Positions 44,316-57,435 of a stretch of 64,000 nt of DNA are shown here, in pieces. Source of the stretch: Salvelinus alpinus (lineage: Eukaryota > Chordata > Actinopteri > Salmoniformes > Salmonidae); NCBI RefSeq assembly GCF_045679555.1, contig NC_092087.1, positions 22,468,925 through 22,532,924 on the forward strand. The letters are read 5' to 3'. The translations under genes and the position numbers were made by a program. The notes below the pieces were generated by a model, which was not told the origin of the DNA, searched no databases, and saw only the letters and a list, made by a program, of their open reading frames with translations. Position 1 is the first letter of the stretch. Each line of letters opens with the position of its first letter.

Positions 44316-47300
44316 GTAAGGTCACTTTTCCTTGTAGCCTACAATAGAATAGCTCGAATTATTTTTGTATAATCACTGATAGTTTACTCCAATTCTGGCT
44401 ATTGAATTGTATCTGGTGCTGTAGTCTAGGCAGTATATATGAAGTCGCCAATATATAAAATGGCGACAGTAGGTGGGGGGTGCCGAGTTAGGATTTTTGG
44501 GAATATGTTTCATTCTAACGTTACAGTATGAGTTGAAGATAGTCGCAAATAGCCCAAACACCGAGCCAATGTTTGCCAACAGGCTACTGGAGTGAAAGGG
44601 TTAACTTGACTTTTTGTTACAGTTTCAAGAATGTAGTCTACTCAACGTTGTACTTGCCCTCTCGCACGCTACAATGTGACGTTTCTGATTAATTTATTGC
44701 ACAACGCTGAATATTTCCCCTGCTTTTTGAGCGAGTCAGTGCTGACTATTTCAGTATCCAAGTTCTAAGGACTTTTTATATAACGAATACATAATCTTAT
44801 TGGATGTGATGTCTGGTAGTCTAATTTAGACCCAGACGTCCGGCTGGATTTACTACCCAAAATGTCTTCCTTTTTAATCTATGAATTTTAAAGCGACGTT
44901 AATCCATCCTTTCAATTAATCAGTTCAGTAGGCTAATGTATGATGTTTCATTGCAGACATTGTTGTTTTAGCCTATGTATTGAACAATTGTTTTGTTTTA
45001 CCACCTGTTACCGCCTTGCGTTGATGCTTAGAGCTCGACAATCAACTGCATTTTGGAAGCTGTCATCATGTTTTCATCTGTCTTTTTTAATGTGTGTCAA
45101 ACTGTCAGGATATTGCACACTGTAAACTTTTCCTCACGATTCCAATCTCACTAAAACAGACAGGACTCGCACATTATTCATGTGTAGCCAATTAATTGAC
45201 CCTGTAAAATCAAATTTTTGTTGTCTCTTAGCTGGCCATCATGCCTACAACTTTATATTGGACCATAAGATGGTATTCTACCTCTTGAATGAGCAGCACA
45301 AAATATTCATCTGGAAACTATTGGTTTAAATATTCAACCCTCTAATCAGGGGAAATGTGTGAGTGATTCATGCACATGCAATGAGCCAGGGGCATCATGC
45401 CCATTGGAACTGAAGGAGCATGTCATGCTACCAGTGGTATATGAAATATCATTTAAGGTTATTAAACTAGAATGAATATGCAGACACCTAATTTGACCAT
45501 TATTGCCCCCTCAAAATACATAGATGCATGAAGTTCGTAAAAGAGCCTCATTCTGCTACTATGCTTGGCAGACGTCTCTCCTTACTGACTAATACAAAGC
45601 TAGACAAGCTAGCTCCCATAGCTTGGCTCCTCTAGGCTAGCTAGGTTCAGCCTGGTCCAGTGAGTGTGTCTGTGTAGAGGTTTGCACTCTTCTAGGCGGT
45701 TACACTGGGGGAATGTCAATTCCCTTACTGGGGGAATGTCAATTCCCTTAATGTCAATTCCCTTACTGGGGGAATGTCAATTCCCTTTGTGGATCCCTGG
45801 GAACGTTCTTCCATCTCCCTTCTCAGAACTGTTCTAATGAGGCCAGGCATATTGCCTTTTATCATGACTCCCTGCAATTAGGAACAGCTCACAGTTTTGG
45901 TTATGGCCATAACAGAGAGTGTTTGTATACACAGACACTGTGTAATGGGCAGAGAGTGCCCACCCCACTCTACAAAAACATAATTGAATGCCACTCCTTA
46001 GTTACTGTACGAATATACCGCTTTGAGGATTAAATGTTCTGATGTCTATCGACACCAGTCAGATAATATTTTCATGTCTGTAGCTTAGGTTTCACTGTGC
46101 CGTATAGTCATTGCCAGAGCACCATCAAGGAGGTCATATGGTCGTGATTTGCAGTTTTAGCTGACATCGAGTGTATAACATTCCTCGAGTTCAGAGAGGA
46201 AAATCAGCTATCTAATGCCAACCAGATCTATTTCCCAGCAGTTCCGTACAAACAACCATATTCGTGATAACAGCATACTTCCCCCTCCTCACAAAAACAG
46301 TCCCATAAGCATACTACTTAGAGAGCTTTGTTTTGTTAGTCTGAAAGTCTATACCACTCTGTATGGGTTTGCTCTTATTCTCTCCTATTCATCGTATGGT
46401 ATTGCTTTTGTCTTAGGAGTATCGAGGCACAAAGCGATCGAAAGCCTCCCTGAGACAGCATGTTTGCTCAGTTCCAACCAAAAGAAACTTCTCTGCACTC
46501 GTGGAAGAAAAAAACTGGGGGCTAGAGAGGAGAGAGCCCCTGCCACTTTCTCTGTCCCGTGCAAGAAAGGTTTGGTCAGCAGGAGCTGGCATTTGCCAAG
46601 CTCTGGCACTTACAAGAGGCTGTGATGTCAGCCATTTTAGGTTGGACAGTACAATGCGCGATACGCCGCCATTTTTCTTCGTTTTTCTTTTTAAGTTGCC
46701 ATATCAATGGCATGGAGTCCAAGATACAGAACTGAAGGAGATTTATTCATTAAAAAAACACAGAAATAGGCTCTCATTACTCAGGATTTTTTCACACATT
46801 TTTGGTCTGTCATTCAGCCAGGCCATAGAGGAAGGCTTTGGTGAACAATATAAGATTGTGGTGGATGACATGAAAATGCATTTGAACAGAACAAGAGATG
46901 CTTTGGCAGTGTACATTATACTGTATTACAATACCTCAGTCCTCAGACCTCTGTACCAATTTTACAAGACAACACTGACAGGATGTCCTTTGCAATGTAT
47001 ATATCCCTCATTTGTCTTTTATGAAAGGACTGTCACAAACACTTAATCAGTAGAGTGGACTGTGCAGTCGAGCAGGTATTTATGTATTGTCATTGTGAGA
47101 AGGTGTCTTTACCACTGACCCACCCAACCCCAATGGTCCGGAACAGCTAAGCCAAGACTGGCATTTTCAAAGATGGCACAGCAGGAGGCTTAACTTTGTC
47201 CTTTGCCTGGCATAAAAGGTGGTCATTTATGTGTTTATGTGTGTGTGTGCGTAAATGCGTCTGGATGTGTGGTGGGTGTAGTCGAGAGACTCCTCTGTGT

Positions 47301-49250
47301 GTGGTGTGGTGGGCAAGGAGAAGAGAGGGGTTGCTATGGCAATGTTAACACATGAGTGGCACCGCCGACTGGTCTCCCAGCGGACCGGGCTGCAGTCATG
47401 GAGGCAAGGGGGGCGAGGAGGAGACGTTGACAACACCTGCGTCTCTCAGCAGGCATTCACACGTTCACACACCCTTAGTCATATACTGGTACACACATAA
47501 ATACATAGAACAGACAGACACACACACACACACGCCCTGAAGACACAGTCAAACACAGAATTAAGGGGCATACAAACGACCAGATGCTGAAGACGGATAC
47601 ACTGGGTTAACCACTTACATCCTTGGCTGAAGGTGTGACAGTGGAGCTTACAACTCTGTAGTTAATGTGGATATTATGGACATACCAACACTAACCCATG
47701 AGAATACACTTGAATTATGATGTGCAAACTAAGTCGCAGCCATTCAGTCAAACACACATTACTAGTCACAGAAATCATAATAGACACAGCAGACACCCAG
47801 ACATGCAGGAAATTGAACAATGGCAAGTTGACGGACAGTCGTCTAAATAAGGTTCCCAGTGCTGGATCACTTTTCTCTTATAAATGAGGCGCCATTGTTC
47901 CCAACATCTTCCTTGTTCAGGGAAGTAATTGCTATCTGTTTCTGACTTATATTTGGATGTCCAGTTGATCCACTCACATGACTTTAATCTATTTAATGAA
48001 CATTTGGCAGAAGATGTACTCCTAAACAGATTTTTCCTATTGTTTAGATGTGTCTATCAGGAACTGTTTTGTCTGTCCCACACCCACTTATGCCAGGCAC
48101 TGTTTCTGTTGATTTTCAACTCAAAACCAGGGAAGCAGGCTGAGGCTGTCAGACTTTCAAGACAGCCATGGATCACTGAAATGATAATATATGGAAAACA
48201 AATGTTGTCATAAAACAGCCAAGATTTCTCATCAGCCCTTGTGTGACTGCAGCACCACCAGACTGTTTACTGGCAGTTGAGTTTAAAGAGAAATATTTCT
48301 GAAAGCTTTGGTGTAAAACGATGTTGAAGAGAACAGGCAAGAAGGGTGTGTGTTGTGTGCGTGTATTGGAGGAAGTGGAATACTAAAACACTTTCTCTGT
48401 CATAATCACCCAGCTGTCTGTCTTGGTCTGCTTTCCCTATGTCGTTCTTCTGTCCCCTCACTCCTCAGTCATGTGACCAGCGACATGGCATTGCAAATAC
48501 CAATCTGTTTGCAAATGTCAACAGTGCGAGTGCCTATGGGCTATTTTATTGAATGTGTACCACTTTACACCCCTTCAGATATGAAGCCACATTTTTTCTT
48601 AACATTTTATTCTAAAAAGCCAAACATGAAGTAGTCTCTTGAAATTAAATCATGCTGGCTGAGTTGAGCACACAAGGTAATACGAGGACTTTGCTTGTGA
48701 AGAGTGAGCGGAGGTGTTCTAAGAGCTTGTCTGAGAGCTCTGTCACTTTGCCTCAGTTCAGATCAGTACTCCCCAGGTCTACGGAGATTAAACTCTTTTA
48801 ATCTCAGCCATAGAGCCAGTGCCAGTATCGGGACATATGACACACCAGGAGATGGTGCTCGTCTGAGTCGTCTCCTTCAGCGCTGAAACACGAGGCCCCT
48901 CTTTTCAAAGTGCACAATTCATTGGCTCCAGTCCCTGTCTGGGAAGCCCTTGTCTTGTGTCTGATCGCACCTCTTACTCGCTAGATAATGCACCCCATTC
49001 TTTTGAAAGGTGACCTGGTTCTTTATGTACCCATGCTCAACTTTTGGCCTGTCTTTGGTTTGTCATGCAGGAAATTTTATGTTTTAGGAGGAGAGATACC
49101 AGGGCAACGGCTGTCTTGCCACTAGGATATTGCTCAGCACAGTACTCCTGTCCTGGACCACATCCACACAGGCTACATCAAATAACCTATTAGTGCTCAG
49201 ATAACATTATTTTCCATCACATGGTCTTTTTTTAAATGGCATGGCCTTTG
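44316..49250. other. zhx3 intron, left part; no gene recognised
   Basis: If the exon at 44075-44315 belongs to zhx3, this is its first intron. Two overlapping plus-strand frames at 46215-47046 have no recognisable domains and are treated as chance. A short tandem repeat lies at 45703-45788. Confidence 0.5.
45703..45788. repeat. Short tandem repeat, near-palindromic unit
   Basis: Four partial copies of ACTGGGGGAATGTCAATTCC plus CTT, one lacking its first 11 bases. The GGAAT...ATTCC core is an inverted repeat. Confidence 0.85.
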
Positions 49251-49259
49251 TATTTTCTT

Positions 49260-49690
49260 ACCCCTTTTTCTCCCCAATTTCGTGGTATCCAATTAGTAGT
49301 TACAGTCTTGTCTCATTGCTGCAACTCCCGTACGGACTCGGGAGAGGCGAAGGTCGAGAGCCGTGTGTCCTCCGAAACCCAACCCAACCAAGCCTCAATG
49401 CTTCTTGACACAATGCCCACTTAACCCGGAAGCCAGCCACACCAATGTGTCGGAAAAATCACCGTACACCTGGCGACCGTGTCAGCGTGCACTGCGCCCG
49501 GCCCGCCACAGGAGTCGCTAGTGCGCGATGGGACAAGTACATCTCTGCCGGCCAAACCCTCCCCTAACCCAGATGACGCTGGGCCAATTGTGCGCCGTCC
49601 CATGGATCTCCCGGTCGCGGTCGGCTGCGACAGAGCCTGGAGTCGAACCCAGAATCTTTAGTGGCGCAGTGGTCTAAGGCTGTGCCACTA
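49260..49690 (-). repeat. Long SINE (about 430 bases)
   Basis: Minus strand: head near 49690 with CCTTAGACCACTGCGCCAC and GGGTTCGACTCCAGGCTCTG, core GGCGCACAATTGGCCCAGCG, then an additional GC-rich segment (AGTGCACGCTGACACGGTCG) and the 3' part ATTGGATACCACGAAATTGG near 49290. The first half is shared with the SINE at 23516-23820; the second half is longer and different. Confidence 0.8.
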
Positions 49691-49704
49691 TACATTTTGG
49701 GAAG

Positions 49705-49976
49705 CCCCTCAAGTCGGAAAATCTGGCATCTTTCTAGAGCTCTGATTTTCTGACCGGAAGATCACTGAGGTCATGATTCAACCTTGTTTTTTTTCAGAGT
49801 TCCCAGTTGTCTTGAAAGCACCATTCGTCACTTGCCACATGGCTAGTCTGATGGTGCTTTCAAGACAACTGGGAACTTGGAAAAGATCAAGGTCAAATCA
49901 TGACCTCAGTGATCTTCAAGTCGGAAAGCAAGAGCTCTAGAAAGATGCCTGAGTTTCCGACTTGGAATTTGGAATT
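49705..49976. repeat. Fold-back MITE with long arms
   Basis: Left arm 49707-49832 and right arm 49851-49976 are inverted copies: TCCCAGTTGTCTTGAAAGCA pairs with TGCTTTCAAGACAACTGGGA, and GATCACTGAGGTCATGATT pairs with AATCATGACCTCAGTGATC. The loop of about 18 bases contains CACTTGCCACATGG. It lies directly beside the SINE. Confidence 0.85.
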
Positions 49977-49999
49977 CCAAGTCGGAGATTTCCGGGTTC

Positions 50000-51866
50000 C
50001 CAGTTGTTTTGAACGCAGGATCAGTACCAGTCTCTTTTAGTCTGGTTACCGGTCTTTTTAGCTAACATTCTACTCCTTGCCACTCTTGTCATTTGCTTTC
50101 GGCAATCTCAACGTTCAATATAGAGCCGGATTTATGGCGCAGTTGCTGATTGGTAGTTGGAAACAACATTCATATTTTCCATGACAATGTTATGGAACAT
50201 GTGGTGCTTGCAAATTTTGCGCAATATATAGTTTGAATTTTAAGAACAACAATAAACAACACCGTTACAACCTGCTGCAGTCAATGCAAGATCATGTTGT
50301 TCATAGTGGCTAGAGAAGACTCCGTAATGAGAGAGAATTAATGATACTGAAAATATTAGCCAACAAGATTCAATCGAGCTATGTTTGCTTCAGTTGCATC
50401 CCCATTAATGATAACGAGAGGAAAGAAACTAAAAAACTGACACCTGTTGTCATTCCTCGTACATATGCTGATCATCATAATTTTCTTATATTTTTACAAT
50501 TTTGTTATATTATTTGTCATTAAGAGATGGAGTCTAGACCGGCTACTTTAGGAAACTTTTTGAATGGAATTAGCGAACTCACACGTGTCCTAAAAGGATA
50601 CTACACTGAGCACTCGTGCTTGGCTGCCATTTTGGGACAGTATCAACAGTGGACTAATGAAAAACACACCAAAACATTGTTTTTAGTGGATTTTTCCTTT
50701 AACTACGGTATCATAACCAGTAACTTAACTTCATTGGCTGCCCGTCCACTGTCCACACTATACTAAAACCATAGCATCACATTTTATTAGATGAGCATGA
50801 GAAGACCAGACTCTCGCATGAGAGCTATAGCCTTCATCTCAATGGAATGCACTCACTAAACCTGCTGTCAGGGGTTAATTGTGTGCTGTATCATGACCTC
50901 TCCGCTGGCTAAACATACAGCAAATGCCCACGTCTGGATGCAGCAAACCGGGATTACTGCATAAGAGGCTGGTGACCTAGTTTTTTGGGGTGTTTTTTTT
51001 TTGTTGTTGAAAGGGAGCCGTCATTAGAAATAAAGAGGCAGTTACAAAAAGGACGTCACGGCCCATCTGGGATCAGCATGTATTGTGGGAAGTCATTTGG
51101 GATTTTAAATTCTGGAACAGGTTCATTTTTTTATTTACTGACCAGCAGGCCATGGTGAATGCATACATGTGACTCCATTCAGTTTCACTGGCTGAAGACA
51201 TATTGTTTTGTTTTAGGAGTGTAGCCATGTTCAAGAGAATGTGGATGACTGTAAATCATTTGACTTAAGATTTCAATAACGTAATAGTGTGCGCATTCTG
51301 CATACTGAGTAGCGGGCTCTATTGTAATATATAAAGTAATAACACTCCTTGTAATAAATACTTTTAAGTACTGAGAGCGGCACTGATGAGGATGATGATG
51401 AACATTCGCTAAAGAGAGCTTACACATGTCTATCTACCAAAGCATCATGATATCTCTGTGAGAACTAGATGAATCAAGGGCAGTTTTCAACACCACATCA
51501 CACGTCAACAAATCCACAGCAAGAGAGTCAGAGAGAGGGAGAGACAGAAAGATAGAGAGAGAGAAAAAATATGTGTGGGGAGGGTAGGGTTCACCAAGAG
51601 TGCAGCGAGTAAGAGAAGCCGATTCGTGTTCTCACTTTCCGATTCTGTTTTTGTGCTCAGAATGTTGTTGCATATGATAGAGTGCCCAGAGAAACAATCA
51701 TTATGAGATATTTAGCTACATAACTGTAAAAACAGAATAAGCGGAAATCACTGACCTGTGTCCTGAAAAGGTTTCAAACTGCATTAAGGGGTGTGCGTGC
51801 ATATGTGACATTTTAAGCAATTGTGAAGAACGTCATGCGTGAGTGTTTTACAGTACAAAGGGGGTA
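50000..51866. other. zhx3 intron, no gene recognised
   Basis: A frame at 50527-50766 has no domain match. A polypurine GAGAGA stretch lies near 51530-51570. Nothing else supportable. Confidence 0.45.
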
Positions 51867-52134
51867 TTCATGGATGGATAGGCATGCACCCCAAAAATCT
51901 GAGGGGGCACAAAGTACGTGAGGATGGCTGGGGGTTGGTCTGGAAGGGGGATAGGCCCCCGGGTCCGGAAGTTGGAGAATTTAGCATTTTTCAAACACCT
52001 GAAATAGCTTTTTCCTGCAATCTAGAGCCATAATCATTATGCTTAATTCAATGCATACTTATTGAGCTGTCTGTATCCTCCCGACTGGTGGTTCGTACAT
52101 GTAAAACATGTATATATATATATATCTATATATA
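51867..52134 (+). repeat. Unclassified repeat, outer host of nested insertions
   Basis: CACCCCAAAAATCTGAGGGG and following text look like a salmonid interspersed repeat. It appears to continue after the Tc1 element (53635-53873) and again after the LINE (about 56845-56930, CAGATCTGGGGGTGCATATG). It would then have been split by both. Confidence 0.4.
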
Positions 52135-53634
52135 CAGTGGGGAGAACAAGTATTTGATACACTGCCGATTTTGCAGGTTTTCCTACTTACAAAGCATGTA
52201 GAGGTCTGTAATTTTTTATCATAGGTACACTTCAACTGTGAGAGACGGAATCTAAAACAAAAATCCAGAAAATCACATTGTATGATTTTTAAGTAATTAA
52301 TTTGCATTTTATTGCATGACACACTGCAGCAGGGATTTTGGCCCACTCCTCCATACAGACCTTCTCCAGATCCTTCAGGTTTCGGGGCTGTCGCTGGGCA
52401 ATACGGACTTTCAGCTCCCTCCAAAGATTTTCTATTGGGTTCAGGTCTGGAGACTGGCTAGGCCACTCCAGGACCTTGAGATGCTTCTTACGGAGCCACT
52501 CCTTAGTTGCCCTGGCTGTGTGTTTCGGGTCGTTGTCATGCTGGAAGACCCAGCCACGACCCATCTTCAATGCTCTTACTGAGGGAAGGAGGTTGTTGGC
52601 CAAGATCTCGCGATACATGGCCCCATCCATCCTCCCCTCAATACGGTGCAGTCGTCCTGTCCCCTTTGCAGAAAAGCATCCCCAAAGAATGATGGTTCCA
52701 CCTCCATGCTTCACGGTTGGGATGGTGTTCTTGGGGTTGTACTCATCCTTCTTCTTCCTCCAAACACGGCGAGTGGAGTTTAGACCAAAAAGCTCTATAT
52801 TTGTCTCATCAGACCACATGACCGTCTCCCATTCCTCCTCTGGATCATCCAGATGGTCATTGGCAAACTTCAAACGGGCCTGGACATGCGCTGGCTTGAG
52901 CAGGGGGACCTTGCGTGCGCTGCAGGGTTTTAATCCATGACGGCGTAGTGTGTTACTAATGGTTTTCTTTGAGACTGTGGTCCCAGCTCTCTTCAGGTCA
53001 TTGACCAGGTCCTGCCGTGTAGTTCTGGGCTGATCCCTCACCTTCCTCATGATCATTGATGCCCCACGAGGTGAGATCTTGCATGGAGCCCCAGACCGAG
53101 GGTGATTGACCGTCATCTTGAACTTCTTCCATTTTCTAATAATTGCTCCAACAGTTGTTGCCTTCTCACCAAGCTGCTTGCCTATTGTCCTGTAGCCCAT
53201 CCCGGCCTTGTGCAGGTCTACAATTTTATCCCTGATGTCCTTACACAGCTCTCTGGTCTTGGCCATTGTGGAGAGGTTGGAGTCTGTTTGATTGAGTGTG
53301 TGGACAGGTGTCTTTTATACAGGTAACGAGTTCAAACAGGTGCAGTTAATACAGGTAATGAGTGGAGAACAGGAGGGCTTCTTAAAGAAAAACTAACAGG
53401 TCTGTGAGAGCCGGAATTTTTACTGGTTGGTAGGTGATCAAATACTTATGTCATGCAATAAAATGCAAATTAATTACTTAAAAATCATACAATGTGATTT
53501 TCTGGATTTTTGTTTTAGATTCCGTCTCTCACAGTTGAAGTGTACCTATGATAAAAATTACAGCTCTCTACATGCTTTGTAAGTAGGAAAACCTGCAAAA
53601 TCGGCAGTGTATCAAATACTTGTTCTCCCCACTG
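52135..53634 (-). mobile_element. Near-intact Tc1-like transposon with about 186-base terminal inverted repeats
   Basis: Terminal inverted repeats at 52135-52320 and 53450-53634, each starting CAGTGGGGAGAACAAGTATT when read inward, with TA at both flanks (TA target duplication). I see only a few differences between the repeats. One complete transposase frame lies inside (52289-53266, minus). The element sits in the zhx3 intron. Confidence 0.95.
52289..53266 (-). CDS. Tc1-type transposase (DD34E), C-terminus altered
   Basis: 325 residues, uninterrupted. Two N-terminal helix-turn-helix parts (about 10-50 and 65-115), then the DDE catalytic domain: D153 in WSDETN, a glycine-rich [13 protein letters not shown] (187-198), D244 in [10 protein letters not shown], and E279 in LNPIENLW. 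The D244-E279 spacing is 34, as expected for Tc1. The protein would cut and paste the element at TA sites. The last 10 residues (from H317) are read out of the inner part of the terminal repeat. The family's usual C-terminal tail of about 25 residues after IPAAVC is missing, suggesting a deletion that fused the gene to the repeat. Whether it is still active is unknown. Confidence 0.9.
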   Translation of the reverse strand: MAKTRELCKDIRDKIVDLHKAGMGYRTIGKQLGEKATTVGAIIRKWKKFKMTVNHPRSGAPCKISPRGASMIMRKVRDQPRTTRQDLVNDLKRAGTTVSKKTISNTLRRHGLKPCSARKVPLLKPAHVQARLKFANDHLDDPEEEWETVMWSDETNIELFGLNSTRRVWRKKKDEYNPKNTIPTVKHGGGTIILWGCFSAKGTGRLHRIEGRMDGAMYREILANNLLPSVRALKMGRGWVFQHDNDPKHTARATKEWLRKKHLKVLEWPSQSPDLNPIENLWRELKVRIAQRQPRNLKDLEKVCMEEWAKIPAAVCHAIKCKLIT

Positions 53635-53873
53635 TATATATATGCTTCTCTGCAAAATTCTGGGTAAAAGATTGCTAAACTTATTCATTACATTTCATTA
53701 TTGATTGCTTTTCTAAAGTCTACCAACCTTGCAGCAGGCATGCCAGCTAAGGTAGTTGGACAAGCTAGCTACTCTAACTTGATTGACAGCCTGAAATGGC
53801 TTCTTGGCAAGTAGTTATGAGGTTGGGAACCTATCTGGACTAGCTAAAGCCAACTTCTTAAAATTGCTAGGTG

Positions 53874-53927
53874 GCTAACCCAACCACGATCCCCCTGAAA
53901 TATCAGACTGTAGGGACCATGGCACTA
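53874..53927 (+). pseudogene. Patch copied from the zhx3 coding exon (two joined pieces)
   Basis: 53874-53912 matches 58696-58734 of the zhx3 coding exon in the same orientation, with about 34 of 39 bases identical (reads ANPTTIPLKYQTV against ATPTMIPPKYQTV). Immediately after it, 53913-53927 (GGGACCATGGCACTA) is identical to 58961-58975, with the 226 bases in between missing. The LINE 3' tail starts at the next base. Too short and reframed to encode anything. Confidence 0.8.
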
Positions 53928-56835
53928 AATCAAATCAAATGTATTTATATAGCCCTTCATACATCAGCTGATATATCAAAGTGCTGTACAGAAACCCAGC
54001 CTAAAACCCCAAACAGCAAGCAATGTAGGTGTAGAAGCACGGTGGCTAGGAAAACTCCCTAGAAAGGCCAAAACCTAGGAAGAAACGTAGAGAGGAACCA
54101 GGCTATGAGGGGTGGCCAGTCCTCTTCTGGCTGTGCCGGGTGGGGATTATAACAGAACATGGCCAAGATGTTCAAATGTTCATAAACGACCAGCATGGTC
54201 AAATAATAATAATCACAGTAGTTGTCGAGGGTGCAACAAGTCAGCACCTCAGGAGTAAATGTCAGTTGGCTTTTCATAGCCGATCATTGAGAGTATCTCT
54301 ACCGCTCCTGCTGTCTCTAGAGAGTTGAAAACAGCATGTCTCGGACAGGTAGCACGTCCAGTGAACAGGTCAGTATCCATAGCCGCAGGCAGAACAGTTG
54401 AAACTGGAGCAGCAGCACGGCCAGGTGAACTGGGGACAGCAAGGAGTCATCATGCCAGGTAGTCCTGAGGCATGGTCCTAGGGCTCAGGTCCTCCGAGAG
54501 AGAGAAAGAAAGAGAGAATTAGAGAGAGCATACTTAAATTCACACAGGACACCGGATAAGACAGGAGAAATACTCCAGATATAACTATCCCCCCGACACA
54601 TAAACTACTGCAGCATAAATACTGGAGGCTGAGACAGGAGAGGTCAGGAGACACTGTGGCCCCATCCGATGATACCCCCGGACAGGGCCAAACAGGCAGG
54701 ATATAACCCCACCCACTTTGCCAAAGCACAGCCCCCACACCACTAGAGGGATATCTTCAACCACCAACTTACCATCCTGAGACAAGGCCGAGTATAGCCC
54801 ACAAAGATCTCCGCCACGGCACAACCCAAGGGGGGGCGCCAACCCAGACAGGAAGACCACGTCAGCGACTCAACCCACTCAAGTGACGCACCCCTCCTAG
54901 GGACGGCATGGAAGAGCACCAGTAAGCCAGTGACTCAGCCCCTGTAATAGGGTTAGAGGCAGAGAATCCCAGTGGAGAGAGGGGAACCGGCCAGGCAGAG
55001 ACAGCAAGGGCGATTCGTTGCTCCAGAGCTTTTCCGTTCACCTTCACACTCCTGGGCCAGACTACACTCAATCATATGACCTACTGAAGAGATGAGTCTT
55101 CTGTAAAGATTTAAAGGTTTGAGACCGAGTCTGCGTCTCTCACATGGGTAGGCAGACCATTCCATAAAAATGGAGCTCTATAGGAGAAATCCCTGCCTCC
55201 AGCTGTTTGCTTAGAAATTCTAGGGACAATTAGGAGGCCTGCGTCTTGTGACCGTAGCGTACGTGTAGGTATGTACGGCAGGACCAAATCGGAAAGATCG
55301 GTAGGAGCAAGCCCATGTAATGCTTTGTAGGTTAGCAGTAAAACCTTGAAATCAGCCCTTGCCTTAACAGGAAGCCAGTGTAGGGAGGCTAGTACTGGAG
55401 TAATATTAAAAATTGTTTCTAGTCAGGATTCTAGCAGCCGTATTTAGCACTAACTGAAGTTTATTTAGTGCTCTATCCGGGTAGCCAGAAAGTAGAGCAT
55501 TGCAGTAGTCTAACCTAGAACAAAAGCATGGATACATTTTTCTGCATCATTTTTGGACAGAAAGTTTCTGATTTTTGCAATGTTACATAGATGGAAAAAA
55601 GCTGTCCTTGAAACAGTCCTGATATGTTCGTCAAAGGAGAGATCAGGGTCCAGAGTAACGCCGAGGTCCTTCACAGTTTTATTTGAGACAACTGTACAAC
55701 CATCAAGATTAATTGTCAAATTCAACAGAAGATCTCTTTGTTTCTTGGGACCTAGAACAAGCATCTCTGTTTTGTCCGAGTTTAAAAGTAGAACGTTTTT
55801 AGCCATCCACTTCCTTATGTCTGAAACACAGGCTTCTAGCGAGGGCATTTTTGGGGCTTCACCATGTTTCATTGAAATGCACAGCTGTGTGTCATCCGCA
55901 TAGCAGTGAAAGTTAACATTATGTTTTCGAATGACATCCCCAAGAGGTAAAATATATAGTGAAAACAATAGTGGTCCTAAAACGGAACCTTGAGGAACAC
56001 CAAAATTTACAGTTGATTTGTCAGAGGACAAACCATTCACAGAGACAAACTGATATCTTTCTGACAGATAAGATCTAAACCAGGCCAGAACTTGTCCGTG
56101 TAGACCAATTTGGGTTTCCAATCTCTCCAAAAGATGGTGGTGATCGATGGTATCAAAAGCAGCACTAAGGTCTAGGAGCACGAGGACAGATGCAGAGCCT
56201 CGGTCTGACGCCATTAAAAGGTAATTTACCATCTTCACAAGTGCAGTCTCAGTGCTATAATGGGGTCTAAAACCAGACTGAAGCATTTCGTATACATTGT
56301 TTGTCTTCAGAAAGGCATTGAGTTGCTGCGCAACAGCTTTTTCAAACATTTTAGAGAGGAATGGAAGATTCGATATAGGCCGATAGTTTTTTATATTTTC
56401 TGGGTCAAGGTTTGGCTTTTTCAAGAGAGGCTTTATTACTGCCACTTTTAGTGAGTTTGGTACACATCCGGTGGATAGAGAGCCGTTTATTTTGTTCAAC
56501 ATAGGAGGGCCAAGCACAGGAAGCAGCTCTTTCAGTAGTTTAGTTGGAATAGGGTCCAGTATGCAGCTTGAAGGTTTAGAGCCCATGATTATTTTCATCA
56601 TTGTGTCAAGAGATATAGTACTAAAACACTTGAGTGTCTCCCTTGATCCTAGGTCCTGGCAGAGTTGTGCAGACTCAGGACAACTGAGCTTTTGAGGAAT
56701 ACGCAGATTTATTTTGCTTTCTAATGATCATGATCTTTTCCTCAAAGAAGTTCATGAATTTATTAGTGCTGAAGTGAAAGCCATCCTCTCTTGGGGAATG
56801 CACTAGGCATTACAGAGAGAGATATTTTTTTTAAT
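53928..56835 (-). mobile_element. L2/CR1-like LINE, 5'-truncated
   Basis: Minus-strand element with 3' tail of ATTTGATTTG units at 53928-53940. The reverse-transcriptase frame 56601-55510 keeps [56 protein letters not shown] and the catalytic [10 protein letters not shown], so the palm is intact. A one-base frameshift near 55515 separates it from [20 protein letters not shown] and the C-terminal domain (to about 54900). Reading upstream of 56601 continues the ORF ([14 protein letters not shown]) to about 56810, where the copy is truncated beside an A/T run. No endonuclease domain. Inactive but fairly well preserved. Confidence 0.9.
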
Positions 56836-57435
56836 TAATTACATTTTTTTTTTAAACCGGACAGATCTGGGGGTGCATATGCCCCTGTGTCCCCTATGGG
56901 TATGAAGCCTCTGCATGGATGTGTGTGTGTGCCAACACTCATACTTCACTCATACGTCATAAATATGTGAACAGTGGCTCTCATCCAAGGTTGGCAGAGT
57001 TTGGCATTAATATGAGGCACATGATCAGGATGCTCATTAGACACTCGCTGATGGTATGGGTGGGGGGTTGAGGACCCATATAGAAGGATAGGATACAACC
57101 ATCATTTTATTTACTGACAGTGTAAAAAGAACTAAATAGCTAATTAACCAATTGTGTGTGGTGTTATTCTTATAAGGAATGATTTACCTTATCACATATT
57201 TGTTCTGTTTTCTCTCCTATAGGTTCCCAGTGAACTGCTAAAACAGCTGTCTAACCCTAACTCATCGTGTGAGAGGAGTCCCAGAAGCTGAGGGCAAACA
57301 TGAAGCAACACTGTGAAGTCATCGCGGCCGGCCCATGACACTTAAACTCTCAGCCCTATCCACAAACCACTCGCCCTCCGTTACCATACGGGACAAACAG
57401 TCAGTCACCCATCATCTGCACACAGCTACATTACA

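Noticed and set aside
46215-47046. Overlapping plus-strand frames of 136 and 181 codons in the zhx3 intron
   Set aside because: No domain, no splice context and atypical composition; consistent with chance open frames.
53871-54062. 63-codon plus frame beginning in the zhx3-like patch
   Set aside because: It runs from the 54-base patch straight into antisense LINE tail; not a gene.
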